A stretch of 64,000 nt of DNA, taken from assembly GCF_003364295.1 (NCBI RefSeq), contig NZ_NXLO01000001.1, positions 372,001 to 436,000 of the forward strand, given 5' to 3'. This document shows positions 29,391 to 37,704 of the stretch, one piece after another (position 1 is the stretch's first letter; every line of letters begins with the position of its first letter). This DNA is from Helicobacter sp. MIT 99-5507. GTDB lineage: Bacteria; Campylobacterota; Campylobacteria; Campylobacterales; Helicobacteraceae. A program made the position numbers and the translations under genes. Under the pieces are notes generated by a model. The model ran no database searches. It was given only the letters and a program-made list of their open reading frames with translations, and was not told where the DNA came from.

Positions 29391-29684
29391 ATGGAAAATA
29401 TTGAAAAAATTATATTTAATGCACTAAAAAATCTAGCAGATGAATTAGAAAACAATGAGCTTAAAAACCCAACAAGAGAAACTAAAATATATGGTATTGA
29501 TGGCAATTTAGATTCTCTTGCATTAGTTAGCTTTATAGCAGATTTAGAAGAATCTTTGAGTGAAGCATGGGGCGGAGTGGCAGTGGTTTTGGCAGATGAA
29601 AAAGCAATGAGTTTGAGAAATTCACCATTTAGAGATGTAGAAACACTAACAAAATACATAATCTCTCTTAAGCAGGACAAATGA
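29391..29684 (+). CDS. Acyl carrier protein
   Basis: A 97-residue acidic helical protein with the phosphopantetheine attachment motif NLDSLALVSFI (Ser near residue 42) and a following helix DLEESLSEAWG, as in carrier proteins. The ribosome site is AAAGGAAAAAAGC. Its stop overlaps the SDR start by ATGA. Together with the SDR, the AMP-forming ligase and the ketosynthase-like remnant at 37705, it suggests a dedicated acyl group made on this carrier for sugar acylation. It is distinct from housekeeping ACP by length and context. Confidence 0.8.
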   Translation: MENIEKIIFNALKNLADELENNELKNPTRETKIYGIDGNLDSLALVSFIADLEESLSEAWGGVAVVLADEKAMSLRNSPFRDVETLTKYIISLKQDK

Positions 29685-30412
29685 AAAATAAAATAATAGT
29701 AATAACTGGCACTAGAAAAGGCATAGGCAAGGAATTAAGCTTATATTATCTAAAAAAAGGACACATAGTATGTGGCTGTTCTCGTGGGGTTTCTAGCATA
29801 GAGCACGAAAATTATCGCCATTTTGAGCTAGATGTAAGTAATGAATCTCAAGTTGTTTCAATGATAAGAACGATAAAAAAAGAATTTGGCAGAATTGATA
29901 TTTTACTTAATAATGCTGGAATCGCCTCTATGAATCACATTTTAACAACACCATATAAAAGTGTGCAAAATATTTTTAATACAAATGTTTTTGGCTCATT
30001 TTTATTCCTAAGAGAAGTAGCAAAACTCATGAGTCTAACTTATAAAAAAAATAAAATGCAAGGTTTGCCTTTTCGCATTGTGAATTTTGCCACAATCGCA
30101 ACTCCGCTTAGATTGGAAGGTGAGGCAATTTATGCAGCTTCAAAAGCAGCAATAGTAAATTTTACCCAAATTGCAGCAAAAGAATTAAGCGAGCTTGGAA
30201 TTACGATAAATGCAGTAGGACCAACCCCTATTCCAACAGATTTAATCAAAAATGTCCCAAAAGAAAAAATGCAAAATTTACTAAACGAGCAAGCCATAAA
30301 AAGATTTGGAGAATTTAGCGATGTCTTAAATGTAATTGATTTTTTTATCAATGAAAATAGTGATTTTATCACCGGACAAGTGATTTATCTAGGGGGCGTA
30401 GTAAATGGCTAA
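29681..30412 (+). CDS. SDR oxidoreductase, 3-oxoacyl-ACP reductase-like
   Basis: A 243-residue short-chain dehydrogenase. The cofactor motif is TGTRKGIGKEL (residues ~9-19), the structural motif NNAG is followed by a Ser region FATIATP, and the catalytic pair is YAASKAA. The C-terminus DFITGQVIYLGGVVNG is FabG-like. Its position between an ACP and an acyl-activating enzyme suggests reduction of a carrier-bound oxoacyl group. The 3' end overlaps the ligase gene by 8 bases. Confidence 0.85.
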   Translation: MKNKIIVITGTRKGIGKELSLYYLKKGHIVCGCSRGVSSIEHENYRHFELDVSNESQVVSMIRTIKKEFGRIDILLNNAGIASMNHILTTPYKSVQNIFNTNVFGSFLFLREVAKLMSLTYKKNKMQGLPFRIVNFATIATPLRLEGEAIYAASKAAIVNFTQIAAKELSELGITINAVGPTPIPTDLIKNVPKEKMQNLLNEQAIKRFGEFSDVLNVIDFFINENSDFITGQVIYLGGVVNG

Positions 30413-31733
30413 TTTCTTAGAGAAAATCTCAAAACATAGTGGAAATTTTATTATATATGATGATAATCCATATAGCTATAGAGATTTATTTAAAAAAATT
30501 GATGAAAAGTCTTTAATTTTATCAAATATAGAGCAAGGAAGCACTATAGCTTTAATTGGTGATTATGATATAGATTCTATTAGTTTTTTACTTTGCTGCT
30601 ACAAACATAAAATGATAGTTGCGCCACTTTTAAAATCAAATCCAAATGAAGATTCTATAAAAGCAGCACAGATTGAATATATCTATCAAAATAATAAATT
30701 AGAAAAAACTAATAATAAAAGTGAAAATAATTTATTATCCAGATTAAAAAATAAAAGTGGGCTTATTTTGTTTTCAAGCGGTAGCACAGGAATCCCAAAA
30801 GCAATAGTGCATGATTTAGATTCTATGCTTGAAAGCTATATAGATAAAAGGGTAAAGCCTATTAATTTGCTTTTATTTTTAGGATTTGATCATATTGGTG
30901 GATTAAATACGCTTTTTAATAGTTTGAGCAGTGGTAGCTGTGGTATTGCACTAAAAGATAGAAAAAATATAAAAGATATAGCAAAAGCCTTGCAAGATTA
31001 TAAAATTTCTTTACTTCCTGCAAGCCCTAGCCTCTTAAATCTTATGCTAACTTGCAATATTCAAAATAATTATGATTTAAGCAATTTACGCATTATTACA
31101 TATGGAAGTGAGATGATGCCACCTTCCTTGCTATATAAATTAAAGCTAGCTTTTCCAAAGGTGCGTTTTCACCAAACATTTGGGACAAGCGAGACAGGAA
31201 TAATCCAAACAAAAAGCCTAAAAGATTCTATAAAACTAGAAAATATAGATTACAAAATCAAAAACAATGAACTTTATTTAAAAAGTAAAACTCAAAGCTT
31301 AGGTTATTTAAATAGTGATAATAAAGTATTTGATGATGAAGGATACTTTGCTACAGGTGATTTAGTAGAAGTAATGGAATCTAGTGGAGAAGAATATATA
31401 AAAATTGTTGCTAGAACAAAAGAAGTAATAAATGTTGGTGGTGAAAAAGTATTACCTAGTGAAGTTGAGAGTGTGATTTTAGAATTGCCTTATATTTTAG
31501 ATTGCTTAGTTTATGGAGAAACAAATTCTATTATGGGACAAAGTGTAAGTGCAAAAGTAGTATTAGATTCTAAAATAGAATCTAATGCAGAACTAAAAAA
31601 GAAAATTAGAATCTACTGCAAAAATAAGCTTGCAAACTACAAAATCCCTACAAAAATAGAACAAGTAGAATCTCTAGAGATAAGTGAGAGATTTAAGAAA
31701 GTTAGAATATATGCAAATTCTACTAAAGGCTAA
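30405..31733 (+). CDS. AMP-forming acyl-CoA/acyl-ACP synthetase-like enzyme
   Basis: A 442-residue ANL-superfamily adenylating enzyme, a little shorter than usual. It shows the P-loop-like SSGSTGIPKAIVHD (~residue 125), FHQTFGTSETG (A5), GYFATGDLVEV (A7) and RTKEVINVGGEKVLPSEVE (A8). The A10 Lys region is IPTKIEQVESLEISERFKK. It probably activates an organic acid and loads it onto the nearby ACP. Its stop is followed at once by the ATG of acyltransferase 2, so the four genes act as one unit. Confidence 0.85.
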   Translation: MANFLEKISKHSGNFIIYDDNPYSYRDLFKKIDEKSLILSNIEQGSTIALIGDYDIDSISFLLCCYKHKMIVAPLLKSNPNEDSIKAAQIEYIYQNNKLEKTNNKSENNLLSRLKNKSGLILFSSGSTGIPKAIVHDLDSMLESYIDKRVKPINLLLFLGFDHIGGLNTLFNSLSSGSCGIALKDRKNIKDIAKALQDYKISLLPASPSLLNLMLTCNIQNNYDLSNLRIITYGSEMMPPSLLYKLKLAFPKVRFHQTFGTSETGIIQTKSLKDSIKLENIDYKIKNNELYLKSKTQSLGYLNSDNKVFDDEGYFATGDLVEVMESSGEEYIKIVARTKEVINVGGEKVLPSEVESVILELPYILDCLVYGETNSIMGQSVSAKVVLDSKIESNAELKKKIRIYCKNKLANYKIPTKIEQVESLEISERFKKVRIYANSTKG

Positions 31734-32318
31734 ATGATGCAGGGATTTTATTCAAATTTAGAGCTAAAAAAATTAGGATTTAAAAATCTTGGTAACAATA
31801 TATTTTTAAGTAAAAAAGTAAGCATATATGGCATAGAGCAAATAAGCATTGGCAGCAATGTGCGTATTGATGATTTTACGATATTAAGTGGAAACATACA
31901 AATTGGCTCATTTGTGCATATTGGAGCTTGTAGTCAAATCGTAGGGGCTGAAAGCGGCGTAATTATAAAAGATTTTGTTAGCATTAGTAGCGGTGTAAAA
32001 ATCTATGCCTCAAGTGATGATTATAGTGGAAATAGCCTTACAAATCCGCTTATTCCCACACAATACAAAAATATCACACAAGAGCAAATCACACTTTGTA
32101 AGCATAGTATTATTGGAAGCAATAGCGTGCTTTTACCAAATAGTAAAGGTTTGGCTTTTGGTGTAAGTGTAGGCGCTCTAAGCCTTGTTATGCGTCCTAC
32201 AAAACCTTTTGGAATCTACTTTGGAATCCCAGCAAAAGAGATTGCAAAAAGAAGTAAAGATATTTTAAAACTAGAAGAAGATTTTAAAAAGAACTTTATG
32301 GGGGGGGGGGAATTCTAA
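31734..32318 (+). CDS. Hexapeptide acyltransferase, paralogue 2
   Basis: A 194-residue left-handed beta-helix acyltransferase: VRIDDFTILSGNIQIGSFVH, GAESGVIIKDFVSISS, YASSDDYSGNSL and RPTKPFGIYFGIPAKEIAKR. It shares these blocks with paralogues 1, 3 and 4. The FVHIGA His is retained. At the present G11 run the gene ends FMGGGEF. At G10 it runs 13 codons further and its TGA overlaps the ATG of the small gene at 32355, so G10 looks like the designed register. It probably transfers an acetyl or other acyl group made by the preceding ACP/SDR/ligase genes. Confidence 0.83.
   Translation: MMQGFYSNLELKKLGFKNLGNNIFLSKKVSIYGIEQISIGSNVRIDDFTILSGNIQIGSFVHIGACSQIVGAESGVIIKDFVSISSGVKIYASSDDYSGNSLTNPLIPTQYKNITQEQITLCKHSIIGSNSVLLPNSKGLAFGVSVGALSLVMRPTKPFGIYFGIPAKEIAKRSKDILKLEEDFKKNFMGGGEF
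32300..32310 (+). repeat. G11 run at the 3' end of acyltransferase 2
   Basis: The longest run in the window. G11 ends GGGEF; G10 gives an ATGA overlap with the next small gene. Confidence 0.9.
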
Positions 32319-32354
32319 AAAATCCTCTATAAATAATCCATCAAAGGCATGTGC

Positions 32355-32498
32355 ATGATAAAAATTATCACTGCCACTAAACTGCATTATAAATATCAAA
32401 GCGATATAAAAACACTAATAAAACTAGCCTACACCTCATCATTTAAGCCTAATATAATCACAAAATCACTTATAGATGAAATAAAGGATATAAAATGA
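32355..32498 (+). CDS. Small 47-residue gene
   Basis: MIKIITATKLHYKYQSDIKT begins a 47-residue basic peptide with no recognised domain. Support for a real gene is positional. Its ATG would overlap the upstream acyltransferase TGA (ATGA) at tract length G10, and its own TGA overlaps the ATG of the aminotransferase-like gene. It lacks a strong ribosome site, as expected for coupled translation. It could also be a remnant of a larger gene. Confidence 0.45.
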   Translation: MIKIITATKLHYKYQSDIKTLIKLAYTSSFKPNIITKSLIDEIKDIK

Positions 32499-33490
32499 AT
32501 AAATATCCTGCTATTGGTGGCTATTTTGCATTGGAATTATGTAAAAATTCATATCCACACAAAAATGCACTACATTTAAACCTAGCAAGAAGTGCCATAA
32601 AGCTTATTATAAAAACTCATAATATAAAAGAAATTTTTATTCCATATTTTACTTGCAAAAGTGTGCTTGATAGCATAAAAGAGCAAAATTGCAATATTAG
32701 ATTCTATCATATCAATGAAGATTTAAGCCCAAGATTGGATTGTAAAAAGCATTGTTGGATAATTTATAATGATTATTTTGGCATTAATAAAAACAATGTA
32801 AAACTACTAAATAAAAAATACAAAAATCTAATCATTGACAATGCACAAAGTTTTTTTGCAAAAAAATCAAAAATATGTTTTTATAGTCCAAGAAAGTTTT
32901 TAGGCGTAAGCGATGGCGGAATCTTATATGATAATAAAAGCAAAATAGACAATATAAAACAAGATTCTAGTCTATATAGAGCAAAATATTTATTTACTAG
33001 AATCGAAAATGGTGCTGAAGCTGGATATAGTGATTTTTTAAAAGCTGAAAAAAGCCATACAAAACACATCAAAACGATGTCAAATCTCACATATACATTA
33101 CTTCAATCTATTGATTATAAACAAATCAAACAAAAAAGAATCAAAAACTACAACTATCTAAATAATGCACTAAAAAACTCCATAAAACCAAATCTAGAAT
33201 CTGATGAGATTCCTATGATTTATCCTTATTTTGGAGATAAAAGCCTAAGAGAAAAACTAATTAAAAATAAAATTTTTGTGGCTACATATTGGAATGACAT
33301 GGAAATGTGGTGTGAAAAAAAATCTTTTGAATTGCATCTAAGAGATCATCTCTTACCTCTACCAATAGACCAAAGATATGGAGAATTTGAAATGAATAGA
33401 ATTATTAAAATCACTAAATGGGGGGGGGTATTAGATGATAGATACAATAGCCCAAGCCATATTACAAAATATGAGGTGCATTGTGCCTAA
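32495..33490 (+). CDS. DegT/DnrJ-like PLP aminotransferase homologue, phase-variable tail
   Basis: A 331-residue PLP-fold protein: a phosphate-binding-like NLARSAIKLIIKTH, EIFIPYFTCKSVLDSI, NDYFGI, IIDNAQSFF and the lysine-bearing FYSPRKFLGVSDGG (~residue 133). It resembles sugar aminotransferases of the DegT family but is shorter than the usual 370 residues. It could supply the amino group that the neighbouring formyltransferases modify. At the present G9 it ends with a 23-residue tail overlapping the next gene. At G8 it would stop at TAG (33432-33434) immediately before ATG 33435, giving 312 residues. Confidence 0.72.
   Translation: MNKYPAIGGYFALELCKNSYPHKNALHLNLARSAIKLIIKTHNIKEIFIPYFTCKSVLDSIKEQNCNIRFYHINEDLSPRLDCKKHCWIIYNDYFGINKNNVKLLNKKYKNLIIDNAQSFFAKKSKICFYSPRKFLGVSDGGILYDNKSKIDNIKQDSSLYRAKYLFTRIENGAEAGYSDFLKAEKSHTKHIKTMSNLTYTLLQSIDYKQIKQKRIKNYNYLNNALKNSIKPNLESDEIPMIYPYFGDKSLREKLIKNKIFVATYWNDMEMWCEKKSFELHLRDHLLPLPIDQRYGEFEMNRIIKITKWGGVLDDRYNSPSHITKYEVHCA
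33420..33428 (+). repeat. G9 run at the aminotransferase/formyltransferase junction
   Basis: G8 gives WGGY, TAG, then ATG with no gap. The run also lies 6 bases before that ATG, where a ribosome site is expected. Confidence 0.88.
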
Positions 33491-34985
33491 GATTTGTTTT
33501 TATGTATCAGGGGCTGCCCAAAGATTGATTGCATTGTTTAAAAAAGATTCTAAGATATTACAATCCACTGCATTAATAGTATTTGATAATCCACCATTAT
33601 CGCTTTTAAATCAATATGCAAAAAATAAAAATATAGAATTATTAGAAATCGATTATAAAAAACTCGGCTTAAACCTAAAAGAGCGAAATATTTATCTAAG
33701 CAATACACTTTTAAATGCGATGCAAAGATTGGATATTACACATTGTTTTTGCTTTGGTAGATTGCTTTTAGTAGGTGAGTTATTAAAAATCTATCAAAAT
33801 AAAATAATCAACTTCCACCCTTCTATTTTGCCACTTTTTAGTGGAAATAAAGCTATTGATAAAGCATTGGAAAATAAGGCATTTTTACTAGGAAATACTG
33901 CGCATTTTGTAGATGATGGTATAGATAGCGGTCCAATTATTATGCAAAGTATCATAAAATCAAGTGAATTTAGAGATTATGAAGATGTATTATCTTTGCA
34001 GATTCCAATGATTGAATATATTTATAATAATATAGATTCAATCTCTATAAAAAATAATATTGTATCAATAAAAGATTCTACAAGCTATCCTGCATTTTTC
34101 CCTAGCATTTTGCACAATAATACAAAAGAGAAAAAAGCTATTTTTATTGGCAATAGATTAGATGTATTAGATGAGATTTTGCAATCAAATATAAGATTAG
34201 AAAAAATTTTAATATTGAAAGATTCTTATGCACACAAAAATATAAAACTAGAAAATTTTATTTTATTTGATACAAAAGAAATACTCTTAAATGAGATAAA
34301 AAATTGCAATTTTGATATATTAATCTCAAATGGCTGCCCTTTTATACTACCTGTATCATCACTAAAAAAACCTAATCAAAAATTTATAAATATCCACCCT
34401 TCACTACTTCCTAGCCTTCGAGGCAAACACCCTATAAATGGAGCAATCTTGTTTAATAAAAAAGCTGGAGCTAGCGTGCATATGATGAATGATGAAGTAG
34501 ATAAAGGAGAGATTCTATCTCAAGTTGAAATACCGCTAAAAAATCTAAGCTTAGCACTTTTATACAAACTATCATTTAAAGCTGAAGCAATGGCTTTTAA
34601 AATAGCATTACAAAATGATTTTAAAGCCACAAATAAAATAAAAATATACAAAGAGAGCTACTACTCTCGCCCAAAAGATATAAAAATCCACATAAATAGC
34701 AACAATAAAAAACTAATACGCACGATAAATGCCTTTGGTATAGAAAATATCGCTGCGACAATAATCACAAAAATAGGAGAATTTAAAGTGTTAGAAATAA
34801 AAAAAATAAAAAATAAATTTTTAAAAAAAATAAGCCCACATTATAAAGAATATGAAATATTAGAAACATATGAAGACAAGATTTTATTTTTAAAAAATGA
34901 TGAATTTTTAGAACTTAGATTTTTAAACAGAAAAGATATATCAAAACTAAAAAGCAAAATGATTCTATGGGGGGGGGGATATTAG
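33435..34985 (+). CDS. Tandem-domain formyltransferase (PurN-like plus Fmt-like)
   Basis: A 516-residue protein with two formyltransferase domains. Domain 1 (to ~residue 210) is PurN-like: NFHPSILPLFSGNKAID, then NTAHFVDDGIDSGPIIMQS. Domain 2 (from ~residue 230) is Fmt/sugar-formyltransferase-like: FINIHPSLLPSLRGKHPING and ASVHMMNDEVDKGEILSQ. Both keep the Asn-x-His and downstream Asp. A protein with two active formyltransferase sites is unusual; it may formylate two positions or two sugars. At G10 it ends LWGGGY with TAG directly before an ATG. The ATG at 33435 has the G-run as its only possible ribosome site; a second ATG lies at 33471. Confidence 0.82.
   Translation: MIDTIAQAILQNMRCIVPKICFYVSGAAQRLIALFKKDSKILQSTALIVFDNPPLSLLNQYAKNKNIELLEIDYKKLGLNLKERNIYLSNTLLNAMQRLDITHCFCFGRLLLVGELLKIYQNKIINFHPSILPLFSGNKAIDKALENKAFLLGNTAHFVDDGIDSGPIIMQSIIKSSEFRDYEDVLSLQIPMIEYIYNNIDSISIKNNIVSIKDSTSYPAFFPSILHNNTKEKKAIFIGNRLDVLDEILQSNIRLEKILILKDSYAHKNIKLENFILFDTKEILLNEIKNCNFDILISNGCPFILPVSSLKKPNQKFINIHPSLLPSLRGKHPINGAILFNKKAGASVHMMNDEVDKGEILSQVEIPLKNLSLALLYKLSFKAEAMAFKIALQNDFKATNKIKIYKESYYSRPKDIKIHINSNNKKLIRTINAFGIENIAATIITKIGEFKVLEIKKIKNKFLKKISPHYKEYEILETYEDKILFLKNDEFLELRFLNRKDISKLKSKMILWGGGY
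34969..34978 (+). repeat. G10 run at the 3' end of the tandem formyltransferase
   Basis: G10 gives WGGGY, TAG, then ATG. The junction resembles that at 33420 (G-run, then TATTAGATGA). Confidence 0.9.
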
Positions 34986-35045
34986 ATGAGATTTTGCAAA
35001 TTTTTAGTTTTTTACCAAATAAAAAAGCTTATTTTGGAGGCAATT

Positions 35046-35630
35046 ATGCCTTATCTTAAAGAAGAACAAATAGCAAAACTTGGATTAAAAAGCTATGGGA
35101 AAAATCTCCTTATAAGCGACAAAGTTACATTTTATCGCCCAAATAGAATCTCCCTTGGAAACAATATAAAAATAGATGATTTTGTAGTGCTTGGCAATCA
35201 TATCACAATAGGAGATTATGTGCATATTAGCCTTGGTTGTAGCTTGCTTGCAAGTGATGATGGTGAAATCATAATGGAAGATTTTAGCGGATTTGCACCA
35301 AGAGTTCATGCATTTAGTGGAAGTGATGATTATAGTGGTGAATTTATGACAGGTGCTTGCATCCCTAAAGAATATAGAGGAACTTACTCTAAACCACTTT
35401 ATATTGGACAAAATTCCATTGTAGGCTCTATGAGCTGTATCATGCCTGGAGCACACATAAGAGAAGGTGTCGCAGTTGGAAGTAGTAGTCTTGTTATGCG
35501 ACCTACAAGACCTTTTGGAATCTACTTTGGAAATCCAGCAAAAAGAATAGCTGAACGAAACAAAAATTTACTCAAACTAAAAAATGAATTTTTAAGCAAA
35601 TTTAAAAACAATAATGGGACTTTTTCATGA
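35046..35630 (+). CDS. Hexapeptide acyltransferase, paralogue 3
   Basis: A 194-residue beta-helix acyltransferase, start chosen at ATG 35046 because GGAGG lies seven bases upstream. An in-frame ATG at 34986 would add 20 hydrophobic residues and lies right after the TAG of the upstream gene. Motifs: IKIDDFVVLGNHITIGDYVH, DFSGFAPRVHAFSGSDDYSG and RPTRPFGIYFGNPAKRIAER. The second-coil HAFSGSDDY matches the other paralogues. It lacks a G-run. The stop overlaps the following ATP-grasp start by ATGA. Confidence 0.83.
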   Translation: MPYLKEEQIAKLGLKSYGKNLLISDKVTFYRPNRISLGNNIKIDDFVVLGNHITIGDYVHISLGCSLLASDDGEIIMEDFSGFAPRVHAFSGSDDYSGEFMTGACIPKEYRGTYSKPLYIGQNSIVGSMSCIMPGAHIREGVAVGSSSLVMRPTRPFGIYFGNPAKRIAERNKNLLKLKNEFLSKFKNNNGTFS

Positions 35631-36916
35631 AAAAACTTCTAATGTTAGGCGGTAGCTATTTTCAAACACATGCTATTTTAAAAGCAAAAGAAATGGGCTT
35701 ATATGTCATTACTTGTGATTATTTAAAAAACAATCCTGGGCATAAATATTCAGATGAATATCACAATATCTCAACAACAAACAAAGAAGAAGTATTAAAT
35801 CTTGCAAAAAGATTAAAAATCGATGGGATATTAGCTTATGCAAGCGACCCAGCTGCACCTACTGCAAGCTTTGTAGCACAACATTTAGGATTAAATGGAT
35901 TGCCTTATAAGAGTGTAGAGATACTAACAAATAAGGCGCTTTTTAGAGAATTTTTACATAAAAATGGATTTCATGCACCAAAAGGCATTAGTTTTTGTGA
36001 TTTACAAGATGGCTTAGAAAAAATGCAAGATCTTGCATTTCCACTTATCTTAAAACCTGTAGATTCAAGTGGCAGTAAAGGCGTTTATAAGATAGATTGC
36101 AAAGATGATTTAAAAAAATACTTCTTCAAAGCCATGCAATACAGCCTAAGTAAAAAAGTCATTTTAGAGGAATGGATAAATTATGATGGATTCCAGATAG
36201 CAGGTGATGGTTTTAGCATAGATGGTAAGCTTGTATTTTGTGGCTTTGCAAATGAACATTTTAATACAAAAAGCAAATCACCATTTGTCCCGATATGCGA
36301 GAGCTTTCCATATATTGGAGATGAAAAAACAAAAAATATGCTAAGAGATGAAATACAAAAAGTATTAAATCTATTAGATTTAAAAACAGGAAGCTACAAT
36401 TTTGATATTAGAATAAAAGATAACAAAGTATATTTTTTAGAAATTGGTCCTAGAAATGGAGGGAATCTCATCCCTCAAACAATTCATTTAGCCTATGGAG
36501 TAGATTTAGTAGATGCTCAAATTAGAGCAGCTCTTGGGATGGACTTACAAAAACTAAAAGATGAGATAAAAAACTCCACTTTAAATGGTTATTTTGCTTG
36601 CTATGTTTTACATTCAAACAAAAGCGGTATATATGAAGGTTTAGAAATAGATAAGGATTTTAAGCCAAATATTCAATCTTTGCAAATATTTATCAATATT
36701 GGTGATAAAATCAGCCATTTTAGCGGTAGCAATGCAACTATAGGAATAGTTATTTTTAAATCTAGCTCAATTCAATCAATGCATAAAAACATAAAAAATA
36801 TGCAAAATCTAATAAAAATAAAAATGGGGGGGGGAAGCCCATCATACAAGAATCTTAGAATCTTATTTATTATTTACTACCCACTCCCATCATACACTAA
36901 GGAGTGCGTAGCATGA
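35627..36916 (+). CDS. ATP-grasp ligase with phase-variable tail
   Basis: A 429-residue ATP-grasp enzyme similar to the one at 21793: MKKLLMLGGSYFQTHAIL, ILKPVDSSGSKGVYKI, VILEEWINYDGFQIAGDGF and EIGPRNGGNLIPQ. This is a carbamoyl-phosphate-synthase-like or PurK-like fold used to make amide or ester bonds. At G9 (36826-36834) the protein ends with a 30-residue tail whose TGA overlaps ATG 36913 of the WbqC gene. G8 and G10 give shorter tails that stop before that start. The present state is therefore the coupled one. Confidence 0.82.
   Translation: MKKLLMLGGSYFQTHAILKAKEMGLYVITCDYLKNNPGHKYSDEYHNISTTNKEEVLNLAKRLKIDGILAYASDPAAPTASFVAQHLGLNGLPYKSVEILTNKALFREFLHKNGFHAPKGISFCDLQDGLEKMQDLAFPLILKPVDSSGSKGVYKIDCKDDLKKYFFKAMQYSLSKKVILEEWINYDGFQIAGDGFSIDGKLVFCGFANEHFNTKSKSPFVPICESFPYIGDEKTKNMLRDEIQKVLNLLDLKTGSYNFDIRIKDNKVYFLEIGPRNGGNLIPQTIHLAYGVDLVDAQIRAALGMDLQKLKDEIKNSTLNGYFACYVLHSNKSGIYEGLEIDKDFKPNIQSLQIFINIGDKISHFSGSNATIGIVIFKSSSIQSMHKNIKNMQNLIKIKMGGGSPSYKNLRILFIIYYPLPSYTKECVA
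36826..36834 (+). repeat. G9 run near the 3' end of the ATP-grasp gene
   Basis: G9 gives an ATGA overlap with the WbqC gene. G10 ends after about ten codons; G8 ends 6 bases before the start. Confidence 0.9.
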
Positions 36917-37656
36917 AATACACTCCTAAAAATCAAAGTCTAGCTATAATGCAACCATATTTTTTGCCATATATTGGATATTTTCAGCTAATTAATGCAG
37001 TGGATAATTTTATTATATATGATAATATTCAATATTCAAAAAAATATTTTGTAAGCAAAAATCAATTTTTGCAAAATGGCAAGCCAAAAGCATTTTCTAT
37101 CGCCTTGCAAAAAGATTCTGATTATTTAAATATAAATGAGCGATATTTAGCAAAAAATTTTGATAAAGAAAAATTACTAGATTCTATTCATTTTGCATAT
37201 ATCAAAGCACCATATCATAATGATTTAATGCCACTATTAGAATCTATTTTTGCATATCCAAAAGAAAATTTATTTGATTTTATTTATCACTCAATCCTTA
37301 AAATATGTATTTATTTAAAAATTGATACAAATATTTTTATCTCATCAACTCTACCTATAAATCACGAATTGAGAGCACAAGATAAAGTTATAGCACTATG
37401 TAAAGCTATGCAATCAAACATATATATAAATTCTATTGGTGGAATCTCACTTTATGATAAAAAAGAATTTGAAAAGCAAAATATCAAACTTAGATTTATG
37501 CAAATAGATTCTAATCTTTTTTATAATCAATTTGGAAATACTTTTATTCAAAATCTTAGCATTATCGATGTAATCGCATTTAATAACAAATCTCAAATAA
37601 AAAATCTCCTAAAACAATATTGCTTTAAAAATGGGGGGGGGGATTCTATTTTTTAA
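36913..37656 (+). CDS. WbqC-family protein, phase-variable tail
   Basis: A 247-residue WbqC-like protein: LAIMQPYFLPYIGYFQLINA at the N-terminus, FIIYDNIQYSKKYFVSKNQF, and INSIGGISLYDKKEF near the end, all family blocks. The family occurs in O-antigen and capsule loci, and its members are thought to act on sugar or acyl transfer steps. Start ATG 36913 has AAGGAG nine bases before it. At the present G10 it ends NGGGDSIF. At G9 it would run 20 codons more and its TGA would overlap the next ATG (37705). Confidence 0.82.
   Translation: MKYTPKNQSLAIMQPYFLPYIGYFQLINAVDNFIIYDNIQYSKKYFVSKNQFLQNGKPKAFSIALQKDSDYLNINERYLAKNFDKEKLLDSIHFAYIKAPYHNDLMPLLESIFAYPKENLFDFIYHSILKICIYLKIDTNIFISSTLPINHELRAQDKVIALCKAMQSNIYINSIGGISLYDKKEFEKQNIKLRFMQIDSNLFYNQFGNTFIQNLSIIDVIAFNNKSQIKNLLKQYCFKNGGGDSIF
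37633..37642 (+). repeat. G10 run at the 3' end of the WbqC gene
   Basis: G9 gives an ATGA overlap with the following gene and a hydrophobic tail. G10 stops after five codons. Confidence 0.9.
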
Positions 37657-37704
37657 AAATTTTCTTTTATTTCATTTTATCTACACAAATAATGGAGGGA
37701 TAAA

